From Chloroflexota bacterium (GTDB lineage: Bacteria > Chloroflexota > Anaerolineae > Promineifilales > Promineifilaceae), in the NCBI GenBank assembly GCA_024277135.1, contig JAJRVV010000117.1, positions 1-60,146 of the forward strand: a stretch of 60,146 nucleotides of DNA, given 5' to 3'. The notes under the pieces were generated by a model. That model had not been told where the DNA came from. It searched no databases and saw only the letters and a list, made by a program, of their open reading frames with translations. The position numbers and the translations under genes are program-made. Below are positions 24,194-32,682 of this stretch, in pieces (position 1 is the first letter of the stretch; each line of letters starts with the position of its first letter).

Positions 24194-25137
24194 TTTTGGC
24201 AGCGGTGCAGGTTTTGCACATACCGGATGGTTTTTTGAGTGTGTCGGTGTCATTGATTTTCTGGTTGGTGACGCTGGCGGTTTTGTTTGTGGCGGTGCGG
24301 CAGACGCGGGATGCGTTTGATGAAAGCCTGGCTCCGTTGGCCGGGATTATGGCCGCTTTCATTTTTGCGGCGCAGATGTTGAATTTCCCGGTAGCGGGCG
24401 GCACGTCGGGACACTTGTTGGGCGGCGCTTTGGCAGCGGTGACGTTAGGCCCCTGGGTGGGGATGCTGGTGATGACGGCCGTCATCGCTTTGCAAGCCTT
24501 ATTGTTTCAGGATGGCGGTTTGTTGGCGATGGGGGCCAACATCTTCAATATGGGATTGTTGACAGTATTGGTGGGCGTCGCCTTTTGCCGGCTGGGCGAC
24601 GGCCGTAGTTTGCGCCTGAAGCTGGGATTGACGGCCGTCGCCGCCTGGCTGTCGGTGATGGCGGCGGCGTTGGCGACGGCCGTGCAGTTGTGGTTAAGCG
24701 GCACAATCTCTTTGAATGTGGTGATGCCGGCGATGCTGGGCGTTCATGCGCTGATCGGCATTGGCGAAGCGGCGATCAGCGTGGCCGCGCTCAGCTTCAT
24801 CTGGCGCGCCCGCCCCGATATGCTGGCTGCCGGGGGATCGGCCCAAAGCCGGGGCTGGGTCTTGCCCGGTTTGCTGATCGCGCTGACGGTGGCACTGCTC
24901 TCGCCGCTTGCCGTCGCCGATCCGGATGGCCTGGAACGGGTAGCTGCGGATTTGGGCTTTTTTCACACCTCTCAGACCGCCCCTTTCTCCATTTTACCTG
25001 ATTACAACGTGCCCTTTTTAGGGAATAGTTCACTTTCCACGATCGCCGCCGGACTGGTTGGGGCGCTGGTCGCGGCCGGACTGACGGCCGTGCTGGTGCG
25101 AGCGCTGCGCCGCCAACCAGTGAACAACGAGCGGTAA
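24190..25137 (+). CDS. cbiM: ECF transporter substrate-binding subunit CbiM/NikM with PDGLE domain
   Basis: 315 aa. 'HIPDGFL' and 'PVAGGTSGHLLGGALAAVTLGPW' are CbiM/NikM signatures for Co2+/Ni2+. The C-terminal 'PLAVADPDGLERVAADLGFF' plus a last helix is the PDGLE (CbiN/NikN-like) domain, so M and N are fused. In characterised family members the metal is bound by the free N-terminus and His2 of 'MHI'. Here the best-ribosome-bound ATG (24190, GGAGG 6 nt upstream) adds eight residues before 'LHIPDGFL'. TTG 24214 would give the canonical M-H-I. Confidence 0.9.
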   Translation: MILAAVQVLHIPDGFLSVSVSLIFWLVTLAVLFVAVRQTRDAFDESLAPLAGIMAAFIFAAQMLNFPVAGGTSGHLLGGALAAVTLGPWVGMLVMTAVIALQALLFQDGGLLAMGANIFNMGLLTVLVGVAFCRLGDGRSLRLKLGLTAVAAWLSVMAAALATAVQLWLSGTISLNVVMPAMLGVHALIGIGEAAISVAALSFIWRARPDMLAAGGSAQSRGWVLPGLLIALTVALLSPLAVADPDGLERVAADLGFFHTSQTAPFSILPDYNVPFLGNSSLSTIAAGLVGALVAAGLTAVLVRALRRQPVNNER

Positions 25138-25140
25138 TCG

Positions 25141-25938
25141 ATGATTTCGGCCAGCTTTGACCGTTTTTTGTACCGGGACAGCCTCATTCACCGGCTGGAT
25201 GCGCGGGTGAAAGTGTCGGTGACGCTGTTGTTTATCCTGTCGAATGCGCTGCTGCCGGATGGGGCGTGGCCGGCCTTTTTGTTGGCCGGGCTGCTGGTGG
25301 CGGCGGTGGGGATGCTGGCCCACTTTAGCGTCTGGTTTGCCATTAAGCGGTCGTTTGTGGCTCTGCCCTTTGCTCTGGCAGCGGTGACGGTGTTGTTCAC
25401 CATTCCGGGACGGCCGTTGCTGACCATTCCGCTTGGTTCCTGGCAGCCCATCATCACCGACGCCGGTTTTTTGCGCTTTACCAGCATTCTGGTTCGGAGC
25501 TGGTTATCGGTGCAGATGGCGATTTTACTGACGGCCGTCACCCCCTTCCCCGACCTGATCCACGCCCTGCGCCATTTGCGCGCGCCGCAGCCCATCGTCA
25601 CCATCATCTCCTTTATGTACCGCTATTTGTATGTGCTGGTAGATGAAGCGGGGCGGCTGATGCGAGCCAGAGAAGCGCGCAGCGCCCGGTTGAGCCAAAA
25701 GGGAGGCGGCGCGTTAGCGTGGCGGGCGCGGGTGGTGGGTCACATGGCCGGGCAGTTGTTCCTGCGCAGCTATGAGCGCAGCGGCCGGGTGTACCAGGCG
25801 ATGTTGGCAAGAGGCTATCGCGGCCATTTGCTGACGATGAACCCGCACGTGTTGGCCAGAGTGGATTGGTTCGCCTTATTCATCAGCGGTTTGTGGTTGA
25901 CGGTCGTGCAGTTGACCGGTTTTATCTTTCGTTTTTAG
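25141..25938 (+). CDS. cbiQ: ECF transporter transmembrane coupling protein CbiQ/EcfT
   Basis: 265 aa with about five or six helices. 'YRDSLIHRLDARVKVSVTLLFILSNALLP' is the typical EcfT start. 'RAREARSAR' and the second basic motif 'ERSGRVYQAMLARGYRGH' are the two Ala-Arg-Gly coupling helices that contact the ATPase. It lies 3 bp after cbiM. Confidence 0.92.
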   Translation: MISASFDRFLYRDSLIHRLDARVKVSVTLLFILSNALLPDGAWPAFLLAGLLVAAVGMLAHFSVWFAIKRSFVALPFALAAVTVLFTIPGRPLLTIPLGSWQPIITDAGFLRFTSILVRSWLSVQMAILLTAVTPFPDLIHALRHLRAPQPIVTIISFMYRYLYVLVDEAGRLMRAREARSARLSQKGGGALAWRARVVGHMAGQLFLRSYERSGRVYQAMLARGYRGHLLTMNPHVLARVDWFALFISGLWLTVVQLTGFIFRF

Positions 25939-25943
25939 AAACT

Positions 25944-26702
25944 ATGCCTGTTGTACACAAAACGGCCGTCTCCCAGCGCGCAACGCCAGACGCCCGGCCC
26001 ACACTCCAAATCGAAAACCTGACCTATAGCTACCCCGATGGCTTTCAAGCGTTGCGCGGCGTCTCTTTGCAAATTGATGCCGGCGAGAAAGTGGCGTTGG
26101 TGGGGCCGAACGGAGCCGGCAAAAGCACGCTCATCCTGCATCTGAACGGCATTTTCACCGGCGAGGGAAGGGTGGAAGTGGCGGGCTTGCCGGTGATAAA
26201 GCCAAATCTACCCCAGGTGCGGGCAAAGGTGGGGCTGGTGTTCCAAAACCCAGACGATCAGCTTTTTTCGCCGACGGTGTTTGAGGATGTAGCATTTGGG
26301 CCGCTGCACATGGGGCTGCCAGAGATTGAGGTGCATGAGCGGGTGACGCAGGCATTGACCCAGGTGGGCATGAGCGAATTCAGCCAGCGGATGCCGTACC
26401 ACCTGAGCATGGGGCAGAAAAAGCGGGTGGCGATTGCCACGGTGCTGGCCATGGAGCCAGACATCCTGGTGTTGGATGAACCGTCGGCCGGGCTGGACCC
26501 GCGGGCGCGCCGCTCACTCATCAACTTACTGCGGGATTTGCCCCTGACGATGCTGGTGTCTACGCATGATTTGCGTATGGTACAGGAGTTGTTCCCGCGC
26601 ATGGTGATCATGGACGAGGGAGAGATAGTGGCGGATGGGGAAACGGCCGTCCTCCTGCGTGATGAATTGTTACTGGCAAAACATGGTCTGGAACGGCCGT
26701 GA
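25944..26702 (+). CDS. cbiO: ECF transporter ATPase CbiO
   Basis: 252 aa from ATG 25944. Walker A 'GPNGAGKST', Q-loop 'VFQNPDDQLFSPTVFEDVAFGP' (typical of ECF ATPases), signature 'LSMGQKKRVAIA', Walker B 'PDILVLDEPSAGLDPRARR' and H-loop 'STHD' are all intact. It powers metal uptake with CbiMQ. Only one ATPase is encoded, as expected for dedicated Ni/Co systems. Last gene of the fur-cbiMQO operon. Confidence 0.93.
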   Translation: MPVVHKTAVSQRATPDARPTLQIENLTYSYPDGFQALRGVSLQIDAGEKVALVGPNGAGKSTLILHLNGIFTGEGRVEVAGLPVIKPNLPQVRAKVGLVFQNPDDQLFSPTVFEDVAFGPLHMGLPEIEVHERVTQALTQVGMSEFSQRMPYHLSMGQKKRVAIATVLAMEPDILVLDEPSAGLDPRARRSLINLLRDLPLTMLVSTHDLRMVQELFPRMVIMDEGEIVADGETAVLLRDELLLAKHGLERP

Positions 26703-26784
26703 TCGCCGCATTCTCACAAACTATTTAAGTCTAACTCAGGTATTATTTAGAAAACAAGGCTATATTCTAAGCTAGAAGTCGCCA

Positions 26785-26834
26785 AAAGCAAACAGCCCCG
26801 GTTCTCCCTCCTGGCCGGGGTTGTTTGCTGTTTA
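26785..26834. terminator. Bidirectional terminator between cbiO and alr
   Basis: AAAGCAAACAGCCCCGG (26785-26801) pairs with CCGGGGTTGTTTGCTGTTT (26815-26833) with one internal mismatch. The A- and T-rich flanks can serve both converging genes. Confidence 0.75.
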
Positions 26835-26838
26835 TGGG

Positions 26839-27995
26839 TTACTCGCGGCAATAACGGCGCGGGACGCGGGTGTTGATGTTGGTCAGCGCTTCATAGGGAA
26901 TCGTTCCCGCCCATTCCGCCAAATCCTCGCAGCGAATCGCTTCCCCGCCCATCTCGCCGATCAGTACCACTTCATCATCGTTATAGGCCGAGTTCCATTC
27001 GATGTTCACCATCAGTTGATCCATGCAAATGCGGCCTACCACCGGATATTTTTGGCCGCGAATGATGACCTGCGCTTTGCCTGACATACGCCGAAAATAC
27101 CCGTCGCCATACCCTACCGGCACGGTGACGACCCGCACCATATGGTCGCTTTGCCAGGTAGAGCCGTAGCTGATGGGGTGGCCAGGCTGGACGACTTTGA
27201 AGTAAACGACGCGGGATTTCCAGGACAGCGCCGGTTTTACCGCAATGGTGCGGGCGGCCGCAACGGAGGGATAGACGCCATAAAGCAGGATGCCGGCGCG
27301 CACCATGTCGAAATGGCTGTCTGGCAGTTGCAGGATGGCGCCAGAGTTCGCCATGTGGCGCAAGGACGGGCGCGGCCAGCCCCGTGTTTGGTAGAGGGAC
27401 AGCGTTTCATTGAAACGTTCTAGCTGTAATTTGGCGGAGGTCAATCGGGCCGAATCGGCGTTGGCGAAGTGGGAGTAGATACCTTCCACCTGACAGTGGC
27501 GGCAGCGCGCGGCCGTTGCCAGCAAACTTTCGGCGTTGTAATAATGCACCCCAATCCGCTCCATGCCCGTGTCAATTTTCAGATGAACTTTGCCGGTGAC
27601 GCCCAGGGCCGCGGCCGCTTCTTCCACTTGCAGCAGTTTTTCCACCGAGGAAGCGGTCAACGTCAGGTCATATTTCAAAAAAGTGGGCACCTGATTGCCC
27701 AAGATGCCGCCCAAAACCAGGATGGGCGCGGTGATGCCGGCTTGCCGCAGCAAAATCCCTTCTTCCAAAAAGCGACGCCGAGGTAGGGCGCCCCCAGCGA
27801 AACCATGTGGCGAGCGATTTCCACCAGGCCGTGCCCATACGCATTGGCTTTGAGGATGGGCATGATGGCGGCGGGCGCAACGGCCGTCTGGATGGCGCGG
27901 TAGTTTTCACTGATGCGGTTGAGGTTGATCTCGGCGATGGTGGGACGAATCACATTGTCATCGGCGCCGATGGTCAGCTGGTTGAAAACAGACAT
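26839..27995 (-). pseudogene. alr: Alanine racemase, disrupted by a 1-nt frameshift
   Basis: Two overlapping frames together make a complete PLP alanine racemase of about 385 aa. The first frame (start ATG 27995) has 'RPTIAEINLNRISENYRAI' and the PLP-Lys motif 'PILKANAYGHGLVEIARH', up to 'GAPYLGVAF'. The second continues 'EEGILLRQAGITAPILVLGG' to 'RICMDQLMVNI', 'YEALTNINTRVPRRY'. The break is at an A5 run (27767-27771; T5 on the coding strand); six T would restore 'GVAFLEEGILLRQ'. It makes D-alanine for peptidoglycan. Whether the shift is real or a homopolymer sequencing error cannot be told here. The -10 box lies 6 nt before the ATG. Confidence 0.85.
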
Positions 27996-28007
27996 GCGGC
28001 TATTGTA
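27996..28007 (-). promoter_or_regulatory. -10 element of a leaderless alr transcript
   Basis: TACAAT (minus strand, 28002-28007) is followed by AGCCGC and then the ATG at 27995. No Shine-Dalgarno is present and no good -35 is visible. Confidence 0.4.
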
Positions 28008-28222
28008 TCCCAGCCAAAAAGATTTGCCCCTTGTCATGAACTGGCGCAATCCGTACAATTGTCATACAACTTTGATCGTTACAAGTTTATAGAAGCAAAC
28101 GGCCGTGCGGGAGAGAACAGTGAACCGCTTCACTGTCGCCGAAGGGGCAAGGCTGGCAGCCGCCAGTTGAAACTCTCAGGCAAAAGGACCGTATGGCCGG
28201 GTACTTCTGGAAAGCGAACACA

Positions 28223-28277
28223 GTAGGCGCGGTTTCTTACCGCGTTTGCGTCGGCGCGGTAAGGATACCGCGGCTAC
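28223..28277. repeat. 55-bp imperfect palindrome, copy 2 (inside the riboswitch)
   Basis: GTAGGCGCGG (start) and CCGCGGCTAC (end) with internal TTACCGCG/CGCGGTAA. It is the reverse complement of the copy at 19514-19568 with few differences. Being self-complementary, it can act as an enlarged peripheral hairpin without breaking the aptamer core. Confidence 0.85.
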
Positions 28278-28337
28278 AACTTCGCACCGAAGGGGCAAAC
28301 GGCGTTACCGGCGCTGTGAATCTCTCAGGTTAATGAC

Positions 28338-28382
28338 AGAGGATGCCAGCAATATCCTGTATTGTTGTGCGTCCTCTTTTTG
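28338..28382 (+). terminator. Riboswitch terminator hairpin before gcvH
   Basis: A 9-bp stem with one G-U pair (28338-28346 with 28369-28377) is followed by TTTTTG. It lies directly after the second glycine aptamer and 33 bp before the gcvH start. Confidence 0.8.
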
Positions 28383-28414
28383 TTTGAGGGCCAGTCGTTT
28401 TTGAGGAGAAAGTT

Positions 28415-28804
28415 ATGAGTCAAGTTCCAGCCATTTTATTGTATACAAAAGAAGATGAGTGGATTAAGGTGGATGGCGACGAAGCCACCATCGGCGTCAC
28501 CGATTATGCACAAGATGCCTTGTCGGACATCGTTTACCTGGAGCTGCCGGGTGAAGGGGATTCCTTTGGCGTGGGCGAAACCTTTGGCGTGGTGGAATCG
28601 GTGAAAGCGGCGGCTGATTTGTACATGCCGTTATCTGGCGAGGTCACGGCCGTCAATGAAGAGCTAGTTGACGCCCCGGAATTGATCAACAGCGACCCTT
28701 ACGGCGCCGCGTGGCTGATCAAAATCAAGCTGAGCGAACCGGCTCAGTTGGACGATCTGATGAACGCCGAAGCGTACCAGGCCTATCTGGACTCCCGCGA
28801 CTAA
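28415..28804 (+). CDS. gcvH: Glycine cleavage system H protein
   Basis: 129 aa. The lipoylation motif is intact: 'GVVESVKAAADLYMPLSGEV', with Lys near residue 63. 'YTKEDEWIKVDGDEATIGVTDYAQDALSDIVYLELP' is the classical start. H protein shuttles the methylamine group between the P, T and L proteins. GAGGAG lies 8 nt before ATG 28415. gcvT is not in the window; gcvP follows. Confidence 0.96.
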   Translation: MSQVPAILLYTKEDEWIKVDGDEATIGVTDYAQDALSDIVYLELPGEGDSFGVGETFGVVESVKAAADLYMPLSGEVTAVNEELVDAPELINSDPYGAAWLIKIKLSEPAQLDDLMNAEAYQAYLDSRD

Positions 28805-28932
28805 ATCGGCGCTCTGTCCACAAGTGAAAATTGTAGGCAACGGCGGCTTTCTCCGTCCCGTTTCCCTGTCCCTGTTGGCCGGCGATGACCAACTTTGCCC
28901 ACACCTGACCCACACCCACTGGAGAGTGAAAA

Positions 28933-31866
28933 ATGAGTGTTAATGCCACGGCCGTCAAACGGCCGTCTCCCCTAAAAAACAGCCCCGTTTCCAACCGGAA
29001 CCGGGATTTACTGAATCCCACAGACCACTTCGTAGACCGGCACATCGGCCCCCGCCTTGCAGATATGCAAGAGATGCTGGCACTATTGGGACTGTCCTCG
29101 CTGGATGAACTGGTAGATCAAGCGCTGCCCCAGGCCATTCGCCTGAACGGCCGTCTCAACCTGGAACCGCCCCGCAGCGAATCGGAAATGTTGGCCGAAC
29201 TGCGCCAGTTGGCCGCCATGAACAAAACGTACCGTTCCTTCATCGGCATGGGCTATAACGACTGCATCATGCCCCCCGTCATCCTGCGCAACATCTTTGA
29301 AAACCCCGGCTGGTACACCCAATACACCCCCTACCAGGCCGAGATTTCCCAGGGGCGTTTGGAAGCGCTGCTCAATTTCCAGACCATGATCACCGATCTG
29401 ACGGGAATGGATATCGCCAACGCCTCGATGCTGGACGAAGGCACGGCCGCCGCCGAAGCCATGACCCTCTGCCGACGTTCTATGCCGCGCAAATCCACCG
29501 CCAACACCTTCTTCGTCTCCGAATTGTGCCATCCGCAAACCATCGCCATCGTGCAAACCCGCGCCAAACCGTTGGGCATTGACGTCATCGTGGGCGACCA
29601 CGAGACCTACGATTTCAACGACGAAACCTTTGGTGTGCTGGTGCAGTACCCGGCCACCAACGGCGACGTCCTGAACTACGCGCCGTTCGCCCAGAAAGCG
29701 CACGATCAGGGGGCATTGGTGGTGGCCGCTGCCGATTTACTGGCGTTGGCGCTGCTGAAGCCGCCGGGTGAATGGGGCGTTGATGTGGCGGTGGGCAGCA
29801 GCCAACGGTTTGGCGTGCCCATGGGATATGGAGGACCGCACGCCGCTTTTATGGCGACCACGGACAAACTGAAACGGCAAATGCCGGGGCGTCTCATCGG
29901 CGTTTCCATTGACGCCGAGGGCAAACCGGCCATGCGGCTGGCGCTGCAGGCGCGGGAACAACATATCCGCCGGGAGCGGGCCACCAGCAACATTTGCACC
30001 GCCCAGGTTTTACTGGCGATCATTGCTTCAATGTATGCGGTTTATCATGGCCCAGATGGGATTCGCCAGATTGCAGAGCGGGTGCGGCTGTTGACGGCCG
30101 TCCTGGGTAAAGGTCTGCAACAACTGGACTACGCCATCAACCAATCCCCCGTTTTTGACACCCTGAAAGTGAGCGGCGGCCCGCGCGCGCAGGCCGAAAT
30201 CCGCGAGGCCGCTCTAGCCCAGGAAATCAACCTGCGCTTCTACGAAGATGGCGGCATCGGCATCTCCCTGGATGAAATCACCCTGATCCAAGACCTGGAA
30301 AAGCTGTTTGTTATCTTCGGCGGCGAAGCGGGGAACATAGACATCGAAGCGTTAGCCGACGGGGTGACGTTAACCTATGAGGAACCGCTGCAACGCGCCA
30401 GCGATTACCTGACCCATCCCGTTTTCAACCGCTATCATTCGGAAACGGAGATGATGCGCTACATCAACCGACTGGAATCCCGCGATCTGTCGTTGACGCA
30501 CAGTATGATTTCGTTGGGTTCCTGCACCATGAAGCTAAATGCGGCCACGGAGATGCTGCCGGTGATGTGGCCTAAGTTCGGCTCGCTGCACCCCTTTGTG
30601 CCAGCCGATCAGGCGAAGGGGTATCGCCTCTTGTTTGAGCGGCTGGAGGGGTGGTTGGCGGAGATCACGGGATTTACGGCCGTCTCCCTCCAACCCAACT
30701 CCGGCGCGCAGGGGGAATACACTGGGATGCTGACCATCCGCGCCTACCACCGGGAGCGGGACGAAGGGCATCGGAATGTCTGCCTCATCCCCAGTTCGGC
30801 GCACGGAACCAACCCGGCCAGCGCGGTGATGGCGGGCATGAAGGTAGTGGTGGTCAAGTGCGACGACAATGGCAACATTGACGTGGCCGACCTGCGCGCC
30901 AAAGCGGAACAGCATCGGGACAATCTGGCGGCGATCATGGTCACTTATCCCTCCACGCACGGCGTCTTTGAAGAGGCCATCATCGAGATTTGTGACATTG
31001 TGCATGAGAATGGCGGTCAGGTGTATCTGGACGGCGCCAACATGAACGCCCAGGTGGGATTGGCCCGCCCCGGCGATTATGGCGCGGATGTGTGCCATCT
31101 CAATTTGCACAAGACGTTTGCCATTCCGCATGGCGGCGGCGGCCCTGGCGTGGGGCCGATTGGGGTGGCGGCGCATCTGGCGCCCTACCTGCCCACCCAT
31201 CCGGTCACGGCCGGCGTCGGCGGCGAGAAGGCGTTGGGCGCGGTGTCGGCGGCGGCGTGGGGCAGCGCCAGCGTGCTGCCTATTTCCTACGCTTACATCG
31301 GCATGATGGGGGCGGAGGGGTTGACGGAGGCCAGCCGGGTGGCCATTCTCAATGCCAATTACATCGCCGAGCGGTTAGAGCCGTATTTCCCGGTGTTGTA
31401 TCGCGGGTTGAACGGCCGTGTGGCTCACGAGTGCATCATCGAACTACGCCATCTAAAAGCGCATGTAGGCGTGGTGGATGTAGCCAAGCGGTTAATGGAT
31501 TATGGCTTCCACGCGCCCACGATGTCTTTCCCGGTTCCGGGCACACTGATGATTGAGCCGACGGAAAGCGAGTCAAAAGCGGAGTTGGATCGCTTTTGTC
31601 AGGCGATGATCAGTATTCGTCAGGAGATCGAGGCCGTCGAGAACGGCGAGATCGCCCATGATGACAGCCCGCTGGCGCGCGCGCCACATACGGATGTGGT
31701 GGTGACGCGGGATGAATGGGGGCGGGAGTACGGCCGTGAACAAGCCGCCTTCCCCTTGGATTGGGTGAAAGACGCCAAGTTCTGGCCCTCCGTTTCCCGC
31801 ATTGACGATGTGTACGGCGACCGGCATTTGTTCTGCGTCTGCGTTCCGGTGGAAGAGTACGCCTGA
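28933..31866 (+). CDS. gcvP: Glycine dehydrogenase (decarboxylating), P protein
   Basis: 977 aa, the fused alpha/beta form. The N-terminal half starts '[23 protein letters not shown]' and has '[22 protein letters not shown]'. The PLP lysine is in '[17 protein letters not shown]' (about residue 725), and '[11 protein letters not shown]' binds the cofactor. P protein decarboxylates glycine and passes the aminomethyl group to lipoyl-GcvH. The first 25 residues are low-complexity and contain two ACGGCCGT octamers 11 bp apart. A perfect terminator follows. Confidence 0.97.
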   Translation: MSVNATAVKRPSPLKNSPVSNRNRDLLNPTDHFVDRHIGPRLADMQEMLALLGLSSLDELVDQALPQAIRLNGRLNLEPPRSESEMLAELRQLAAMNKTYRSFIGMGYNDCIMPPVILRNIFENPGWYTQYTPYQAEISQGRLEALLNFQTMITDLTGMDIANASMLDEGTAAAEAMTLCRRSMPRKSTANTFFVSELCHPQTIAIVQTRAKPLGIDVIVGDHETYDFNDETFGVLVQYPATNGDVLNYAPFAQKAHDQGALVVAAADLLALALLKPPGEWGVDVAVGSSQRFGVPMGYGGPHAAFMATTDKLKRQMPGRLIGVSIDAEGKPAMRLALQAREQHIRRERATSNICTAQVLLAIIASMYAVYHGPDGIRQIAERVRLLTAVLGKGLQQLDYAINQSPVFDTLKVSGGPRAQAEIREAALAQEINLRFYEDGGIGISLDEITLIQDLEKLFVIFGGEAGNIDIEALADGVTLTYEEPLQRASDYLTHPVFNRYHSETEMMRYINRLESRDLSLTHSMISLGSCTMKLNAATEMLPVMWPKFGSLHPFVPADQAKGYRLLFERLEGWLAEITGFTAVSLQPNSGAQGEYTGMLTIRAYHRERDEGHRNVCLIPSSAHGTNPASAVMAGMKVVVVKCDDNGNIDVADLRAKAEQHRDNLAAIMVTYPSTHGVFEEAIIEICDIVHENGGQVYLDGANMNAQVGLARPGDYGADVCHLNLHKTFAIPHGGGGPGVGPIGVAAHLAPYLPTHPVTAGVGGEKALGAVSAAAWGSASVLPISYAYIGMMGAEGLTEASRVAILNANYIAERLEPYFPVLYRGLNGRVAHECIIELRHLKAHVGVVDVAKRLMDYGFHAPTMSFPVPGTLMIEPTESESKAELDRFCQAMISIRQEIEAVENGEIAHDDSPLARAPHTDVVVTRDEWGREYGREQAAFPLDWVKDAKFWPSVSRIDDVYGDRHLFCVCVPVEEYA

Positions 31867-31886
31867 CCCGCCATTCAACCAGCCTC

Positions 31887-31927
31887 AAAAAGCCCGGATA
31901 CTGGCAATCGGTATCCGGGCTTTTTTT
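31887..31927 (+). terminator. Intrinsic terminator after gcvP
   Basis: AAAAAGCCCGGATAC (31887-31901) pairs perfectly with GTATCCGGGCTTTTT (31911-31925), with a 9-nt loop and a T tract. Confidence 0.92.
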
Positions 31928-31928
31928 C

Positions 31929-31977
31929 TTGACAGGCGCAAGTGACAATGATTAAAATGGTTCCAAAATGGAACCAT
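31929..31977 (+). promoter_or_regulatory. Promoter and palindromic operator of the VapBC module
   Basis: TTGACA (31929-31934), an 18-bp spacer and TAAAAT (31953-31958). A perfect 21-bp palindrome ATGGTTCCA-AAA-TGGAACCAT (31957-31977) overlaps the -10 box. This fits autorepression by the antitoxin or toxin-antitoxin complex. Confidence 0.8.
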
Positions 31978-31991
31978 TGGAGGCGGTAAAA

Positions 31992-32231
31992 ATGGCTACG
32001 ATCACCGTAAAAAATATCCCGGATGATTTGTATGAATTGTTGAAAGCGCAGGCCAAAACCAACCGGCGCAGCATCAACAGCGAGATCATCACGCTGATCG
32101 AGCGAGCCGTTCGCAGTTATCGGATTGATCCGGAAGAGGTACTCGCCCGCGCCAGGGAAATTCGAGAAAGCATAGAGTACGTGATAACCGACGAAGAGTT
32201 GGATAAGTTTATCAATGAAGGCCGGCCATGA
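31992..32231 (+). CDS. VapB/FitA-like ribbon-helix-helix antitoxin
   Basis: 79 aa from ATG 31992, with GGAGG upstream. 'ATITVKNIPDDLYELLKAQAKTNRRSINSEIITLIERAV' is the Arc/FitA ribbon-helix-helix DNA-binding part. The C-terminal 35 acidic residues ('DEELDKFINEGRP') would wrap the toxin. The stop overlaps the toxin start by 4 bp. The operator at 31957-31977 is its expected target. Confidence 0.85.
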   Translation: MATITVKNIPDDLYELLKAQAKTNRRSINSEIITLIERAVRSYRIDPEEVLARAREIRESIEYVITDEELDKFINEGRP

Positions 32232-32632
32232 TTGTTGTTGACACAAACATCATTTGTTACCTTTACGTGCCTGGTCACCACAAAATTTTAATCGAAAAAC
32301 TGATTCTGCAAGATCCTGATTGGGTGGCTCCTCGTTTATGGATCAGCGAGTTTCGGAATGCCATGTCGGGTTATTTACGCCACAACATAATCTCTTTTGA
32401 GGAAGTGGCGGTGATTATGTCCCAGGCTGAGTCGTTCTTTCACGGCCGCGACTTTGAGGTGGATTCGCTGGAGGTTTTAACGCTTGTAGAACGATCAACT
32501 TGTTCAGCGTATGATTGTGAGTTTGTGGCGCTGGCACAGGATTTGCATGTGCCTTTGCTGACGTTTGACAAGAAGATTTTGCGGCAGTTTCCGAACACGG
32601 CCGTCTCCCCCCACCAATTCCTCGCCCCCTAA
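32228..32632 (+). CDS. vapC: VapC-type PIN-domain toxin ribonuclease
   Basis: 134 aa. PIN acidic residues: 'VVDTNIICYL' (Asp5), 'WISEFRNAM' (Glu), 'SAYDCEFVALAQ' (Asp) and 'LLTFDKKI' (last Asp). VapC enzymes cleave tRNA or rRNA when free of antitoxin. Normal length and intact active site. Confidence 0.88.
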   Translation: MIVVDTNIICYLYVPGHHKILIEKLILQDPDWVAPRLWISEFRNAMSGYLRHNIISFEEVAVIMSQAESFFHGRDFEVDSLEVLTLVERSTCSAYDCEFVALAQDLHVPLLTFDKKILRQFPNTAVSPHQFLAP

Positions 32633-32645
32633 AAACAACCAAAAA

Positions 32646-32680
32646 GAGCAGAGGAGAAAAATCCTCCTCTGCTCCATCAT
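32646..32680 (-). terminator. Terminator of tyrS
   Basis: GAGCAGAGGAG (32646-32656) pairs with CTCCTCTGCTC (32664-32674). On the minus strand the stem is followed by TTTTT. It separates converging vapC and tyrS. Confidence 0.85.
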
Positions 32681-32682
32681 CA

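Larger units (their letters stand above)
28105..28382 (+). ncRNA. Tandem glycine riboswitch with terminator-type expression platform
   Basis: Aptamer 1: GGGAGAG (28109), hairpin CAGTGAACCGCTTCACTG, then CGCCGAAGGGGCAA and AACTCTCAGGCAAAAGGAC. The linker TTCTGGAAAGCG leads to aptamer 2 with CACCGAAGGGGCAA (from 28285) and AATCTCTCAGG. These are the conserved glycine-aptamer cores. Aptamer 2 carries a 55-bp dispersed palindrome (28223-28277) where the small peripheral hairpin normally lies. The expression platform is AGAGGATGC (28338-28346) pairing with GCGTCCTCT (28369-28377) before a T run. It precedes gcvH and gcvP, so glycine should switch on glycine cleavage. Confidence 0.9.
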
